Part shown: positions 25,592 through 33,742 of the stretch, one piece after another
How the letters are laid out: each line of letters begins with the position of its first letter
How positions within the stretch are numbered: position 1 is the first letter of the stretch
Assembly: GCA_016718525.1 (NCBI GenBank)
Contig: JADKDD010000001.1
Span: 992,001-1,056,000 of the forward strand
From: Rhodocyclaceae bacterium
GTDB taxonomy: Bacteria > Pseudomonadota > Gammaproteobacteria > Burkholderiales > Rhodocyclaceae
Length of the DNA stretch: 64,000 bases
Direction: 5' to 3'
Program-made: the position numbers and the translations under genes
The notes under the pieces: model-generated
The model's input: only the letters and a program-made list of their open reading frames with translations
Databases searched by the model: none
What the model was told of the DNA's origin: nothing

Positions 25592-26134
25592 TCAGTCAAA
25601 ACTAGCAGCCTCAATGAACGGTTTGCCCACAGCGTCTTTGGCGGCAAGCAATGGGGTGCCGATCAGCGGCCAGTCAATTGCCAAGGCGGGATCATTCCAC
25701 AACAGTGTATGCTCATGACTCGGTGCGTAGTAATCGGTAGTTTTGTACAGAAACTCGGCCACCGGGGAAGTAACGTAAAAGCCATGGGCAAAGCCCGGCG
25801 GTATCCAGGCCATGCGTTGATTTTCAGCACTCAATGTGAAGCCAACTGATTGCCCATAATGCGGTGACGAGCGACGCATATCAACTGCAACGTCAAATAC
25901 CTCACCCGCAATCACTCGCACCAATTTCCCCTGCGTTTGAGACAGTTGATAGTGCAACCCACGCAATACGCCTTGTTGTGATTTTGAGTGGTTGTCCTGA
26001 ACAAAGTCGGCATCAATGCCAAGCTCGATCAAAGTCCGCTTGTTCCAACTCTCAAAGAAGAAACCACGTGCATCGCCAAATACCTTCGGTTCAAGAATAA
26101 CGACACCCGGCAATGATGTTTCTATGCGTTTCAA
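25592..26134 (-). CDS. rmlC: dTDP-4-dehydrorhamnose 3,5-epimerase
   Basis: RmlC (180 residues) is the cupin epimerase of dTDP-rhamnose synthesis. Blocks include P-x-V-F-G-D-A-R-G-F-F-F-E-S, D-N-H-S-K-S-Q-Q-G-V-L-R-G-L-H-Y-Q (active-site His), and I-P-P-G-F-A-H-G-F. The start codon is TTG, overlapping the rmlA stop (TTGA), an unusual start set by coupling. It ends 9 nt before rmlD. Confidence 0.94.
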   Translation of the reverse strand: MKRIETSLPGVVILEPKVFGDARGFFFESWNKRTLIELGIDADFVQDNHSKSQQGVLRGLHYQLSQTQGKLVRVIAGEVFDVAVDMRRSSPHYGQSVGFTLSAENQRMAWIPPGFAHGFYVTSPVAEFLYKTTDYYAPSHEHTLLWNDPALAIDWPLIGTPLLAAKDAVGKPFIEAASFD

Positions 26135-27015
26135 CCGAATACCTCGTTCTTCAACAAGCTTTTCAGGTATTGACCATAACTGCTTTTACCCAGTGACGTG
26201 GCAAGCCTTGCCAATTGCTCGTCATTGATCCAGCGTTGTCGCCATGCCACCTCCTCTGGGCAGGCAACTTTGAGCCCCTGGCGCTTTTCGATCACCGCAA
26301 TAAATTGACCGGCCTCCAGCAGTGACTCGTGCGTACCGGTATCAAGCCATGCCATTCCACGACCCATGATTTCCACTTTTAGCTCGTTACGCTCAAGATA
26401 GATTCGGTTGACATCGGTGATTTCCAATTCCCCGCGAGGTGAGGGTTTCATCGTCGCAGCAATATCGCAGACCTGTGTATCGTAAAAGTAAAGTCCGGTG
26501 ACAGCATAACGAGAACGCGGTGATACGGGCTTCTCCTCAATACTAATCGCGCGGCCCGATCCGTCAAATTCCACCACGCCGTAACGTTCCGGGTCACTCA
26601 CCGCATAGGCGAATACACTCGCACCAGTGGTGATTGCATTGGCCCGCTGCAATTGCACTGAAAAATCATGCCCGTAAAACAGGTTGTCGCCCAGCACCAA
26701 GGCACTCGGGCTGTTACCGACAAAATCGCGGCCGATGATGAAAGCCTGTGCCAGCCCATCCGGACTCGGCTGCACAGCGTAAGTGATCGACATGCCCCAC
26801 TGCGAGCCGTCGCCGAGAAGTTGTTCAAAGCGCGGCGTGTCTTGCGGCGTCGAAATCAATAGGACATCGCTGATCCCCGCCAGCATCAAGGTGGTCAGCG
26901 GGTAGTAGATCATTGGCTTGTCGTACACCGGAAGCAATTGTTTCGAAACCGCCATAGTTACGGGGTGCAAACGTGTGCCGGAACCACCGGCAAGAATTAT
27001 GCCTTTACGCGTCAT
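26131..27015 (-). CDS. rmlA: Glucose-1-phosphate thymidylyltransferase
   Basis: RmlA (294 residues) makes dTDP-glucose, the first step of the rhamnose pathway. It has the nucleotidyltransferase signature G-G-S-G-T-R-L-H-P, the K-P-M-I-Y-Y-P block, and the D-N-x-F-Y-G and E-K-P motifs. Its length and sequence fit RmlA rather than RfbF-type cytidylyltransferases. The ATG overlaps the rmlB stop. Confidence 0.95.
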   Translation of the reverse strand: MTRKGIILAGGSGTRLHPVTMAVSKQLLPVYDKPMIYYPLTTLMLAGISDVLLISTPQDTPRFEQLLGDGSQWGMSITYAVQPSPDGLAQAFIIGRDFVGNSPSALVLGDNLFYGHDFSVQLQRANAITTGASVFAYAVSDPERYGVVEFDGSGRAISIEEKPVSPRSRYAVTGLYFYDTQVCDIAATMKPSPRGELEITDVNRIYLERNELKVEIMGRGMAWLDTGTHESLLEAGQFIAVIEKRQGLKVACPEEVAWRQRWINDEQLARLATSLGKSSYGQYLKSLLKNEVFG

Positions 27016-28106
27016 AGCTGCACTCCATTGCGGTCGGTGTAATTTCTAGCCATCCAGTTGCGATACTCCCCTGAAACCACGTGCGCAACCCATTCAGGAT
27101 TGTCGAGATACCAGCGCACCGTTTTTTCCAGTCCGGTCTCGAACGTTTCCAACGGTTGCCAGCCGAGTTCCCGCTGGATCTTGGTGGCATCAATTGCATA
27201 CCGCTTGTCATGTCCTGGGCGATCCGCAACATTGGTCTTTTGAACTGCATAACTCAAACCATCGGTGCGTGGCCGGTGTCGATCCAGCAATTGACACAGG
27301 GTGTCGACGACTTCCAAATTAGTCTTCTCATTGTTTCCGCCAATGTTCCATGTCTCACCGACTGAGCTATGTTCAAAAACCAAGCTTAATGCACGTGCAT
27401 GATCGTCAACGTACAACCAGTCACGGACATTGTCGCCACGTCCGTAGATTGGCAATGGCTTACCAGAGACCGCGTTGTGGATCATCAAAGGGATGAGCTT
27501 TTCCGGGAACTGGTACGGTCCATAGTTGTTTGAGCAGTTGGTCATAATGGTCGGTAAACCATAGGTGTGATGCCATGCTCTGACCAAATGATCCGATGCG
27601 GCTTTGGAGGCGGAGTAGGGAGAATTCGGCTGATAGGCGTTCTCCTCGGTGAATAGTCCGCTGTCGCCGAGTGAGCCGAATACTTCATCCGTCGACACAT
27701 GATGAAATCGAAACCCGCTCTTTTTCTCGCCGTCCAGACTCATCCAATGCGCACGGGCCGCTTCAAGCAAAGTGAAAGTGCCATTGATGTTGGTTTGAAT
27801 GAAATCCCCAGGGCCGTGAATCGATCGATCAACATGAGACTCGGCTGCTAGGTGAATCGTGCCGACTGGTGAATATTTTGCAAATAATTGGTCTAGCGTT
27901 GCACGGTCACAAATGTCGGTCTGGTGGAAACTATAGTTTGGTAGTTTCGAAACTGATGCAAGTGACTCAAGGTTCCCGGCATAAGTCAATTTGTCAATAT
28001 TGACCACATGGTACTTGCCCTCTGTAACCAACAGGCGGATCAATGCAGAGCCGATAAAGCCGGCGCCGCCCGTGACGAAAACGCTTGGAATTGTTTGCTG
28101 TGGCAT
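27012..28106 (-). CDS. rmlB: dTDP-glucose 4,6-dehydratase
   Basis: RmlB (364 residues) is an NAD-dependent SDR enzyme that forms dTDP-4-keto-6-deoxyglucose. It has V-T-G-G-A-G-F-I-G-S-A, T-D-E-V-F-G-S-L, and the catalytic Y-S-A-S-K. I start it at ATG 28106 rather than TTG 28118. It is the first gene of rmlB-A-C-D-parE-parC, and no glycosyltransferase follows, so the sugar's use must be encoded elsewhere. It diverges from acs across 210 bp. Confidence 0.95.
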   Translation of the reverse strand: MPQQTIPSVFVTGGAGFIGSALIRLLVTEGKYHVVNIDKLTYAGNLESLASVSKLPNYSFHQTDICDRATLDQLFAKYSPVGTIHLAAESHVDRSIHGPGDFIQTNINGTFTLLEAARAHWMSLDGEKKSGFRFHHVSTDEVFGSLGDSGLFTEENAYQPNSPYSASKAASDHLVRAWHHTYGLPTIMTNCSNNYGPYQFPEKLIPLMIHNAVSGKPLPIYGRGDNVRDWLYVDDHARALSLVFEHSSVGETWNIGGNNEKTNLEVVDTLCQLLDRHRPRTDGLSYAVQKTNVADRPGHDKRYAIDATKIQRELGWQPLETFETGLEKTVRWYLDNPEWVAHVVSGEYRNWMARNYTDRNGVQL

Positions 28107-28224
28107 ATGATTTCGCAAAACGGAAAGGGAAATGGTTGGTACTGGTTGTTACAAAAGTGAGATTCTAAAGGATGAGGCGGCCGCTGCTTCAATTGAACGC
28201 CGCGTTGTCCCGCACGGAAGTTGG

Positions 28225-28242
28225 ATGTAAGACGAATGTAAG
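28225..28242. promoter_or_regulatory. Tandem direct repeat, candidate response-regulator site
   Basis: ATGTAAG occurs twice (28225-28231 and 28236-28242) with an 11-bp period, one helical turn. Such tandem half-sites are typical of OmpR/PhoB-family response regulators. The site lies between the diverging rmlB and acs, 75 bp upstream of acs, and could serve either gene. Confidence 0.35.
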
Positions 28243-28316
28243 CGTAATCCCCTTAAATCCAAGGACTTGTACAAATTTTTGTCCGTTCGAATTTTCAGCA
28301 ATCTAGGAGAACATTC

Positions 28317-30302
28317 ATGACGTCGAATATTGAATCGGTGGTGACTGAAAACCGAATCTTTCCCCCATCTGAGGCTGTTATGAAATCCGCGACGATTTCT
28401 GGTCGAGCGGCTTATGACGCACTCTGCGCCGAAGCCGACCGTGACTACTCTGGTTATTGGGCGCGCTTAGCCCGCGAGCACCTGAGTTGGAAGCAACCAT
28501 TCACAGTCTCTTTGGACGAGAGTAAGGCTCCGTTTTATCAATGGTTCTCTGACGGAAAACTAAATGTTTCCTACAACTGCCTGGATCGCAATGTAGAGGC
28601 AGGCTTAGGCGACAAAGTGGCAATCATATTTGAGGCAGACGGTGGTGATGTTACGAAGGTAACCTACCGAGAATTATTGGGCAGAGTTGCAAAATTTGCC
28701 AACGCACTCAAGGCTCAGGGCGTTAAGAAGTCGGATCGGGTGCTGATCTATATGCCGATGTCTATTGAAGGTGTCGTCGCAATGCAGGCTTGCGCCCGCA
28801 TAGGGGCCATTCATTCGGTGGTCTTTGGCGGATTTTCTGCAAAATCGCTGCAGGAACGCATTCAGGATGCAGGTGCCAGTTATGTCATCACCGCAGACGA
28901 ACAGTGCCGTGGAGGGAAAAACATCCCCTTGAAACCAGCGGTTGATGAGGGTATCGCCTTGGGCGGTTGTGAGTCCATTCGCTCGGTGATTGTCTATCAA
29001 CGAACTGGAGGTGCCTGTACCATGGTCCCCGGGCGGGACCACTGGTGGCATGACCTGACCGCGAGTCAGCCAGATATATGTGAACCAGAATGGGTAGAAG
29101 CAGAACATCCTTTGTTTCTGCTGTACACATCCGGATCCACGGGAAAACCAAAAGGGGTGCAACACAGTTCAGGTGGATACCTGCTGCACGCCATTTTGAC
29201 TATGAAGTGGACTTTTGATATCAAACCGAACGATGTGTTTTGGTGTACTGCAGATATCGGTTGGGTCACTGGCCATACCTACATCACCTACGGCCCGCTT
29301 GCTTGTGGCGCCACTGAAATCGTGTTTGAAGGTGTGCCAAGTTTCCCAGATGCAGGACGATTCTGGAAGACGATACAAAAACATCGGGTCAGCATTTTCT
29401 ACACTGCGCCAACTGCGATTCGATCGCTGATCAAGTCGGGTGAGAACTCACCCAAGACACACCCACGTAACTACGATCTAACAAGCCTGCGCCTGCTCGG
29501 TTCTGTCGGAGAGCCGATCAACCCCGAAGCATGGATGTGGTACTACAACAATGTTGGCGGTGCCCGTTGCCCGATCATGGACACGTTCTGGCAGACCGAA
29601 ACCGGGGGACACATGATTACACCGCTGCCTGGAGTAACACCATTGGTACCTGGTTCTTGCACATTGCCATTCCCGGGCATTCAGGCCGCCATTGTGGATG
29701 AAACCGGCAATGACGTGGAATGGGGGAAAGGCGGTTTCTTGGTTGTGAAAAAGCCATGGCCATCGATGATACGCACGATTTATGGAGATCCCGAACGCTT
29801 CGTCAAGTCGTACTTTCCCGCTGATTTTTCCGGCCAACTATACTTGGCCGGCGACGGGGCCATGCGCGATGCCAAGACCGGATATTTCACCATCATGGGG
29901 CGGATTGATGACGTCCTTAACGTCTCTGGTCATCGGATGGGGACGATGGAAATCGAATCTGCATTGGTCGCGAACCCGATGGTTGCGGAAGCTGCTGTTG
30001 TAGGGCGACCTGATGATATGACAGGCGAAGCTATTTGCGCTTTTGTTGTACTGAAACAAGCACGACCGACGGACGTAGAAGCGACAAGAATCGCAAATGA
30101 ATTGCGAAATTGGGTAGCCAAGGAAATCGGCCCTATCGCCAAACCAAAAGATATCCGTTTTGGCGAGAACTTACCAAAGACACGCTCCGGAAAAATCATG
30201 CGCCGGTTGCTACGATCACTGGCAAAGAACGAAACCATTACGCAAGACGTTTCGACACTTGAGAATCCTGGAATACTGGATCAGTTGAAGCAAAACGCGT
30301 AA
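28317..30302 (+). CDS. acs: Acetyl-CoA synthetase (AMP-forming)
   Basis: Acs (661 residues) activates acetate to acetyl-CoA through acetyl-AMP, letting the cell grow on or scavenge acetate. It has the AMP motif Y-T-S-G-S-T-G-K-P-K-G, the Acs-specific W-x-T-A-D-I-G-W-V-T-G-H, and the C-terminal T-R-S-G-K-I-M-R-R. The lysine of this last motif is the one acetylated in other Acs proteins to switch the enzyme off. TAGGAGA is placed 7 nt before the ATG. The gene ends at a shared terminator. Confidence 0.96.
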   Translation: MTSNIESVVTENRIFPPSEAVMKSATISGRAAYDALCAEADRDYSGYWARLAREHLSWKQPFTVSLDESKAPFYQWFSDGKLNVSYNCLDRNVEAGLGDKVAIIFEADGGDVTKVTYRELLGRVAKFANALKAQGVKKSDRVLIYMPMSIEGVVAMQACARIGAIHSVVFGGFSAKSLQERIQDAGASYVITADEQCRGGKNIPLKPAVDEGIALGGCESIRSVIVYQRTGGACTMVPGRDHWWHDLTASQPDICEPEWVEAEHPLFLLYTSGSTGKPKGVQHSSGGYLLHAILTMKWTFDIKPNDVFWCTADIGWVTGHTYITYGPLACGATEIVFEGVPSFPDAGRFWKTIQKHRVSIFYTAPTAIRSLIKSGENSPKTHPRNYDLTSLRLLGSVGEPINPEAWMWYYNNVGGARCPIMDTFWQTETGGHMITPLPGVTPLVPGSCTLPFPGIQAAIVDETGNDVEWGKGGFLVVKKPWPSMIRTIYGDPERFVKSYFPADFSGQLYLAGDGAMRDAKTGYFTIMGRIDDVLNVSGHRMGTMEIESALVANPMVAEAAVVGRPDDMTGEAICAFVVLKQARPTDVEATRIANELRNWVAKEIGPIAKPKDIRFGENLPKTRSGKIMRRLLRSLAKNETITQDVSTLENPGILDQLKQNA

Positions 30303-30314
30303 GGGATTTGATCC

Positions 30315-30346
30315 AAAAAAAAGCCCGACCATGTCGGGCTTTTTTA
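30315..30346. terminator. Bidirectional terminator between acs and nrdJ
   Basis: A stem AGCCCGAC / GTCGGGCT with loop CAT is flanked by eight A on the left and six T on the right. It can thus terminate acs on the plus strand and nrdJ, which ends at 30372, on the minus strand. Confidence 0.9.
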
Positions 30347-30371
30347 TCGAAGTCCTGCTTATAGCGCTACA

Positions 30372-33284
30372 TTAGCCGCAACTTCCTACGGCACCGCAAG
30401 CCGAGCAAAAGTCGCAGCCGTCCTTGCGAATCACGGTCATGTTGCCGCATTCGGCGCAAAGTGAACCTTGCATGACTTTGACGCCGCCACTTTTCTGGCT
30501 AGGGACTTCCAATATGCCCATTTCGCGGGTTGGATAACCATGCTCGTCGAGGATTCCCAGCATGGTGTATCGATGCATGATCAGTCGGGCGATATAGGCC
30601 ACAGTGGACGGCCAGTTTTGCTGTTTGTTGGAACCCGGCACCCGCGCCATGAAATCACCGAGCGGCTCAGCGTAGTTAAGCAATTTCCTCAGCTTCATAC
30701 CGATCCATGCCGGGTCGAGCACGCGCATGTCAAGTGACAACAGCCGCGTCAAACCATCAAGTGCTCGCGGGTAATGACCGGACAACCACACCGAATACGG
30801 GCGCGTTACGCCGTCCGGCAGGGTAATCTCCTTTAGTCCAAGCACAAATTCTTCACCGGAAGCTGGATTCACGACATCAACGGTCCAGGAGAGTGTGCCA
30901 TCCGTACCGGTCTTGGGTTCATCGCGACTGAACATGCAGTCAATCACCGGCGTTGCTTCATTGCCCTCCAATGCGCCCAGTTTTTCACAACGATAACGGA
31001 TCACCTGAGCCAGCGCTGACACCACACCGGGAACGCGTTTCTTCTCGCCATTTGGCGGCAACGGTAAATCGAAGGCATCGTCGTCTTGTGTCTTGGCCAA
31101 TGCATCGAGCTTCAATTTCAGCCAAGCCTTGTCATTGACGCGCATATCCATCGATAAGGTCTTGGCTACTGCGCCGATACCGCGCGGTTGCTCGGCTCCA
31201 TTGACCCAGACCTCAAATGGAACCGCCCGACCCATGTCATTTTCAATTTGGCCGACAAAGATCGCGAATTCACCATGCGGTGCTTCGATCATGTAGGTCC
31301 AAGATGAATTGCCATCCGACATCCTCGGGCGACCTGGCCAACGCAGGCTCGCGAGAACCGGAGCAGGCAGGGCACCGATAGACATCCGTCGATTGGCGTG
31401 ATCTATTGTTACGTCCTGTGGCTGTTTTTGCGTGCTGTTATTGCCCGTTTGGGTTGATGCCGGACCACCAGGCGTTCCAGCATCAACCGACAGCACACTC
31501 CCCAGCACGCTATTCGGACGGTAGGTGGCGAGTCCTTTAAGGCCAGCCTTCCAGGCACTCATGTACAGGTCTTCAAACTCACCGTATGGGTAATCAACCG
31601 GCACATTGACAGTTTTGGATATGGACGTATCGATGTACGGGGCAACCGCTGCAACCATGTCTTTGTGAGCTTGTGCAGAGATATCCAGCGCGGTGACGAA
31701 GTAATCCGGCAATTTGCTGACGTCCCCACCCTGATGCTTATAAAGGCGCCACGCGTAATCTTCCACGCGATATTCTTTTAACGTGCCATCCACCATACGT
31801 TTCTTGCGCGTGTAGGTCCATGAGAACGGTGGTTCAATTCCATTACTGGCATTGTCAGCGAAGGCCAAACTGATTGTGCCGGTCGGTGCAATCGACAGCA
31901 AGTGGGAATTACGGATGCCGTGTTTCCGGATAGCGTCTTTTACTTCCTGTGGCAAACGTGAAGCGAAATTCCCGCCCGACAAATACATGTCGCGATTGAA
32001 CAAGGGGAACGCGCCACGTTCCTTGGCAAGTTCAACTGAATAAAGATAAGACCGGTCGCGCATGAATTCAGAGATCTTCCGTGCAGTTTCCTGCGCCTCA
32101 CTGCTGTCATATTTCTGGCACAGCATGATCAGCGTGTCACCAAGCCCCGTAAATCCCAATCCAACACGCCGTTTCGCATTCGCTTCATCATGTTGTTGTT
32201 GAAGCGGCCAATGGGTTGCGTCGAGTACGTTGTCCAGCATTCTGGTTGAAACATCGACCACCTTGCCAAACGCCTCATAGTCAAAGCGTGCCGACTCGGA
32301 AAACGCGTCACGGACAAAGAGGGTCAAATTGATTGAACCCAAACAACAGCAGCCATAGGGAGGCAATGGTTGTTCGGCGCACGGATTGGTTGCCTCAATG
32401 GTCTCGCAGTAATACAGGTTGTTATCTTTGTTCATGCGGTCCAAAAACAAAATCCCGGGCTCGGCATGATCGTAGGTCGATCGCATCACCTGTTCCCACA
32501 AGTCGCGCGCACGAACCTTACGGTACACCCACATGCCATCATCGCGCTGATACGCACCTGCTGCACGAATGTCGTTCGATGGTGTGGCGCGGTGGGCAAG
32601 TTCTATGTCGCCATCCACCTCTACCGCTTGCATGAACGGATCGGTCACACCAATGGAAATATTAAAGTTAGACAGATCACCCTTGTCCTTGGCGTGGATA
32701 AAGTCTTCAATATCAGGATGATCGCAGCGCATGACACCCATTTGCGCACCCCGGCGGCTACCCGCTGACTCGACAGTCTCACACGAGCGATCAAATACCC
32801 GCATATATGACACTGGCCCGGAAGCGCGCGACTGGGTTCCCTTTACGTGAGCGCCAATCGGCCGGATTGACGAGAAATCATAGCCAACGCCGCCACCACG
32901 ACGCATTGTCTCGGCCGCCTGTAACAAGGCGGTGTAGATGCCTGGGCGACCATCTGACAACTCCGAAATTGAGTCTCCGACCGGCTGCACAAAGCAGTTG
33001 ATTAACGTCGCACATAGATCTGTTCCTGCCGCCGAATTGATGCGCCCGGCTGGGACAAATCCATTTTCCTGAGCCTCCAGAAAACGGGCTTCCCAATAAG
33101 CTTGCTTTCCTTCAATTTCAACTGCAGCCAGCGCGCGTGCAACCCTGGTGCGCACATCGCGAACATCACGTTCGTTGCCTTTGGCGTATTTCTCCAGCAA
33201 GACTTCACCGGAAATTTCTTGTGCCAATGGAAGACCCATTTGTCCAGTGTGAATTTCCTCGGTTGTCTCTGTCGTGTTTGTCAT
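30372..33284 (-). CDS. nrdJ: Vitamin B12-dependent (class II) ribonucleotide reductase
   Basis: NrdJ (970 residues) makes deoxyribonucleotides with adenosylcobalamin and works with or without oxygen. It has the class-specific A-T-N-P-C-A-E-Q-P-L-P-P-Y-G-C-C-C-L-G-S-I-N-L block, A-P-T-G-T-I-S-L-A, and a C-terminal Cys-rich tail (C-A-E-C-G, C-D-F-C-S-A-C-G) for redox turnover. Between core and tail are two related ~100-residue modules (TSCPD type), each ending L-S-x-D-M-R-V-x-D-x-A-W-x-x-x-K-L. No other reductase is in the window. Confidence 0.96.
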   Translation of the reverse strand: MTNTTETTEEIHTGQMGLPLAQEISGEVLLEKYAKGNERDVRDVRTRVARALAAVEIEGKQAYWEARFLEAQENGFVPAGRINSAAGTDLCATLINCFVQPVGDSISELSDGRPGIYTALLQAAETMRRGGGVGYDFSSIRPIGAHVKGTQSRASGPVSYMRVFDRSCETVESAGSRRGAQMGVMRCDHPDIEDFIHAKDKGDLSNFNISIGVTDPFMQAVEVDGDIELAHRATPSNDIRAAGAYQRDDGMWVYRKVRARDLWEQVMRSTYDHAEPGILFLDRMNKDNNLYYCETIEATNPCAEQPLPPYGCCCLGSINLTLFVRDAFSESARFDYEAFGKVVDVSTRMLDNVLDATHWPLQQQHDEANAKRRVGLGFTGLGDTLIMLCQKYDSSEAQETARKISEFMRDRSYLYSVELAKERGAFPLFNRDMYLSGGNFASRLPQEVKDAIRKHGIRNSHLLSIAPTGTISLAFADNASNGIEPPFSWTYTRKKRMVDGTLKEYRVEDYAWRLYKHQGGDVSKLPDYFVTALDISAQAHKDMVAAVAPYIDTSISKTVNVPVDYPYGEFEDLYMSAWKAGLKGLATYRPNSVLGSVLSVDAGTPGGPASTQTGNNSTQKQPQDVTIDHANRRMSIGALPAPVLASLRWPGRPRMSDGNSSWTYMIEAPHGEFAIFVGQIENDMGRAVPFEVWVNGAEQPRGIGAVAKTLSMDMRVNDKAWLKLKLDALAKTQDDDAFDLPLPPNGEKKRVPGVVSALAQVIRYRCEKLGALEGNEATPVIDCMFSRDEPKTGTDGTLSWTVDVVNPASGEEFVLGLKEITLPDGVTRPYSVWLSGHYPRALDGLTRLLSLDMRVLDPAWIGMKLRKLLNYAEPLGDFMARVPGSNKQQNWPSTVAYIARLIMHRYTMLGILDEHGYPTREMGILEVPSQKSGGVKVMQGSLCAECGNMTVIRKDGCDFCSACGAVGSCG

Positions 33285-33383
33285 ATTGGTATCCGAAGAT
33301 CAAAAAAGTAATCAAAAAAGGCGCACGTCAATCGAGTGTTGCCTAGCGTGACGGCGAGCGCGAACTTTACTGTGCCAGCGGTG

Positions 33384-33412
33384 ATAATGAAAGAAAAATA
33401 TATTTGTTGCAA
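33384..33412 (-). promoter_or_regulatory. Candidate sigma-70 promoter of nrdJ
   Basis: On the minus strand, TTGCAA (33407-33412) and CATTAT (33384-33389) are 17 bp apart, about 100 bp before the nrdJ start codon, in an AT-rich stretch. Confidence 0.4.
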
Positions 33413-33426
33413 TAAAACAATAACTT

Positions 33427-33473
33427 ACGATATTTGGTTGTGGTTATGCTGCAAATCAACCACTACATGTAGT
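33427..33473 (-). promoter_or_regulatory. NrdR-box-like pair upstream of nrdJ
   Basis: ACTACATGTAGT (33462-33473) is a perfect 12-bp palindrome and resembles the NrdR core ACTATATATAGT. A weaker match, ACGATATTTGGT, lies at 33427-33438. Centres are 35 bp apart, slightly more than the roughly 31-32 bp common for NrdR pairs. NrdR is the ATP/dATP-sensing repressor of ribonucleotide reductase genes. Confidence 0.4.
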
Positions 33474-33742
33474 AGGTTTTTAAACGAAAAAATTGAAATA
33501 AATGCGATGGGATAGTGCGAATTTAGGCCTCTAATCAACGTCTTTACGGTGTAAAAAGCGAGGCGCATCTATCTCAGCACAGGAACTTGAGCCACTATGA
33601 CCGCAATCCGACGGCAATACCTGTAGTCAGGGTTTTGTGAATGTATCAATCGTCGTTGAATTTGTGGGTATTCTGGAAATAATCAGCCGCTTACAAGACA
33701 GATTGGTTCGGCAGGATTACCAGGTCTTACTGGGGCAGCGGT

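Larger units (their letters stand above)
33285..33742. other. Long intergenic region upstream of nrdJ, downstream of fimV-like gene
   Basis: This 458-bp gap is AT-rich relative to its surroundings (33390-33500) and carries the probable nrdJ promoter and two NrdR-box-like sequences, given separately. The half nearer the fimV-like gene (33500-33742) shows no gene, no hairpin with T-run and no dispersed-repeat copy that I can see. Confidence 0.6.

Noticed and set aside
26846..26866. GCGGCGTGTC in rmlA resembling the 5' half of the repeat
   Set aside because: The 12-base core does not follow, so it is not counted as a copy.
33285..33480. Cobalamin riboswitch upstream of nrdJ
   Set aside because: I searched by eye for the B12-box pattern on the minus strand and did not find it.
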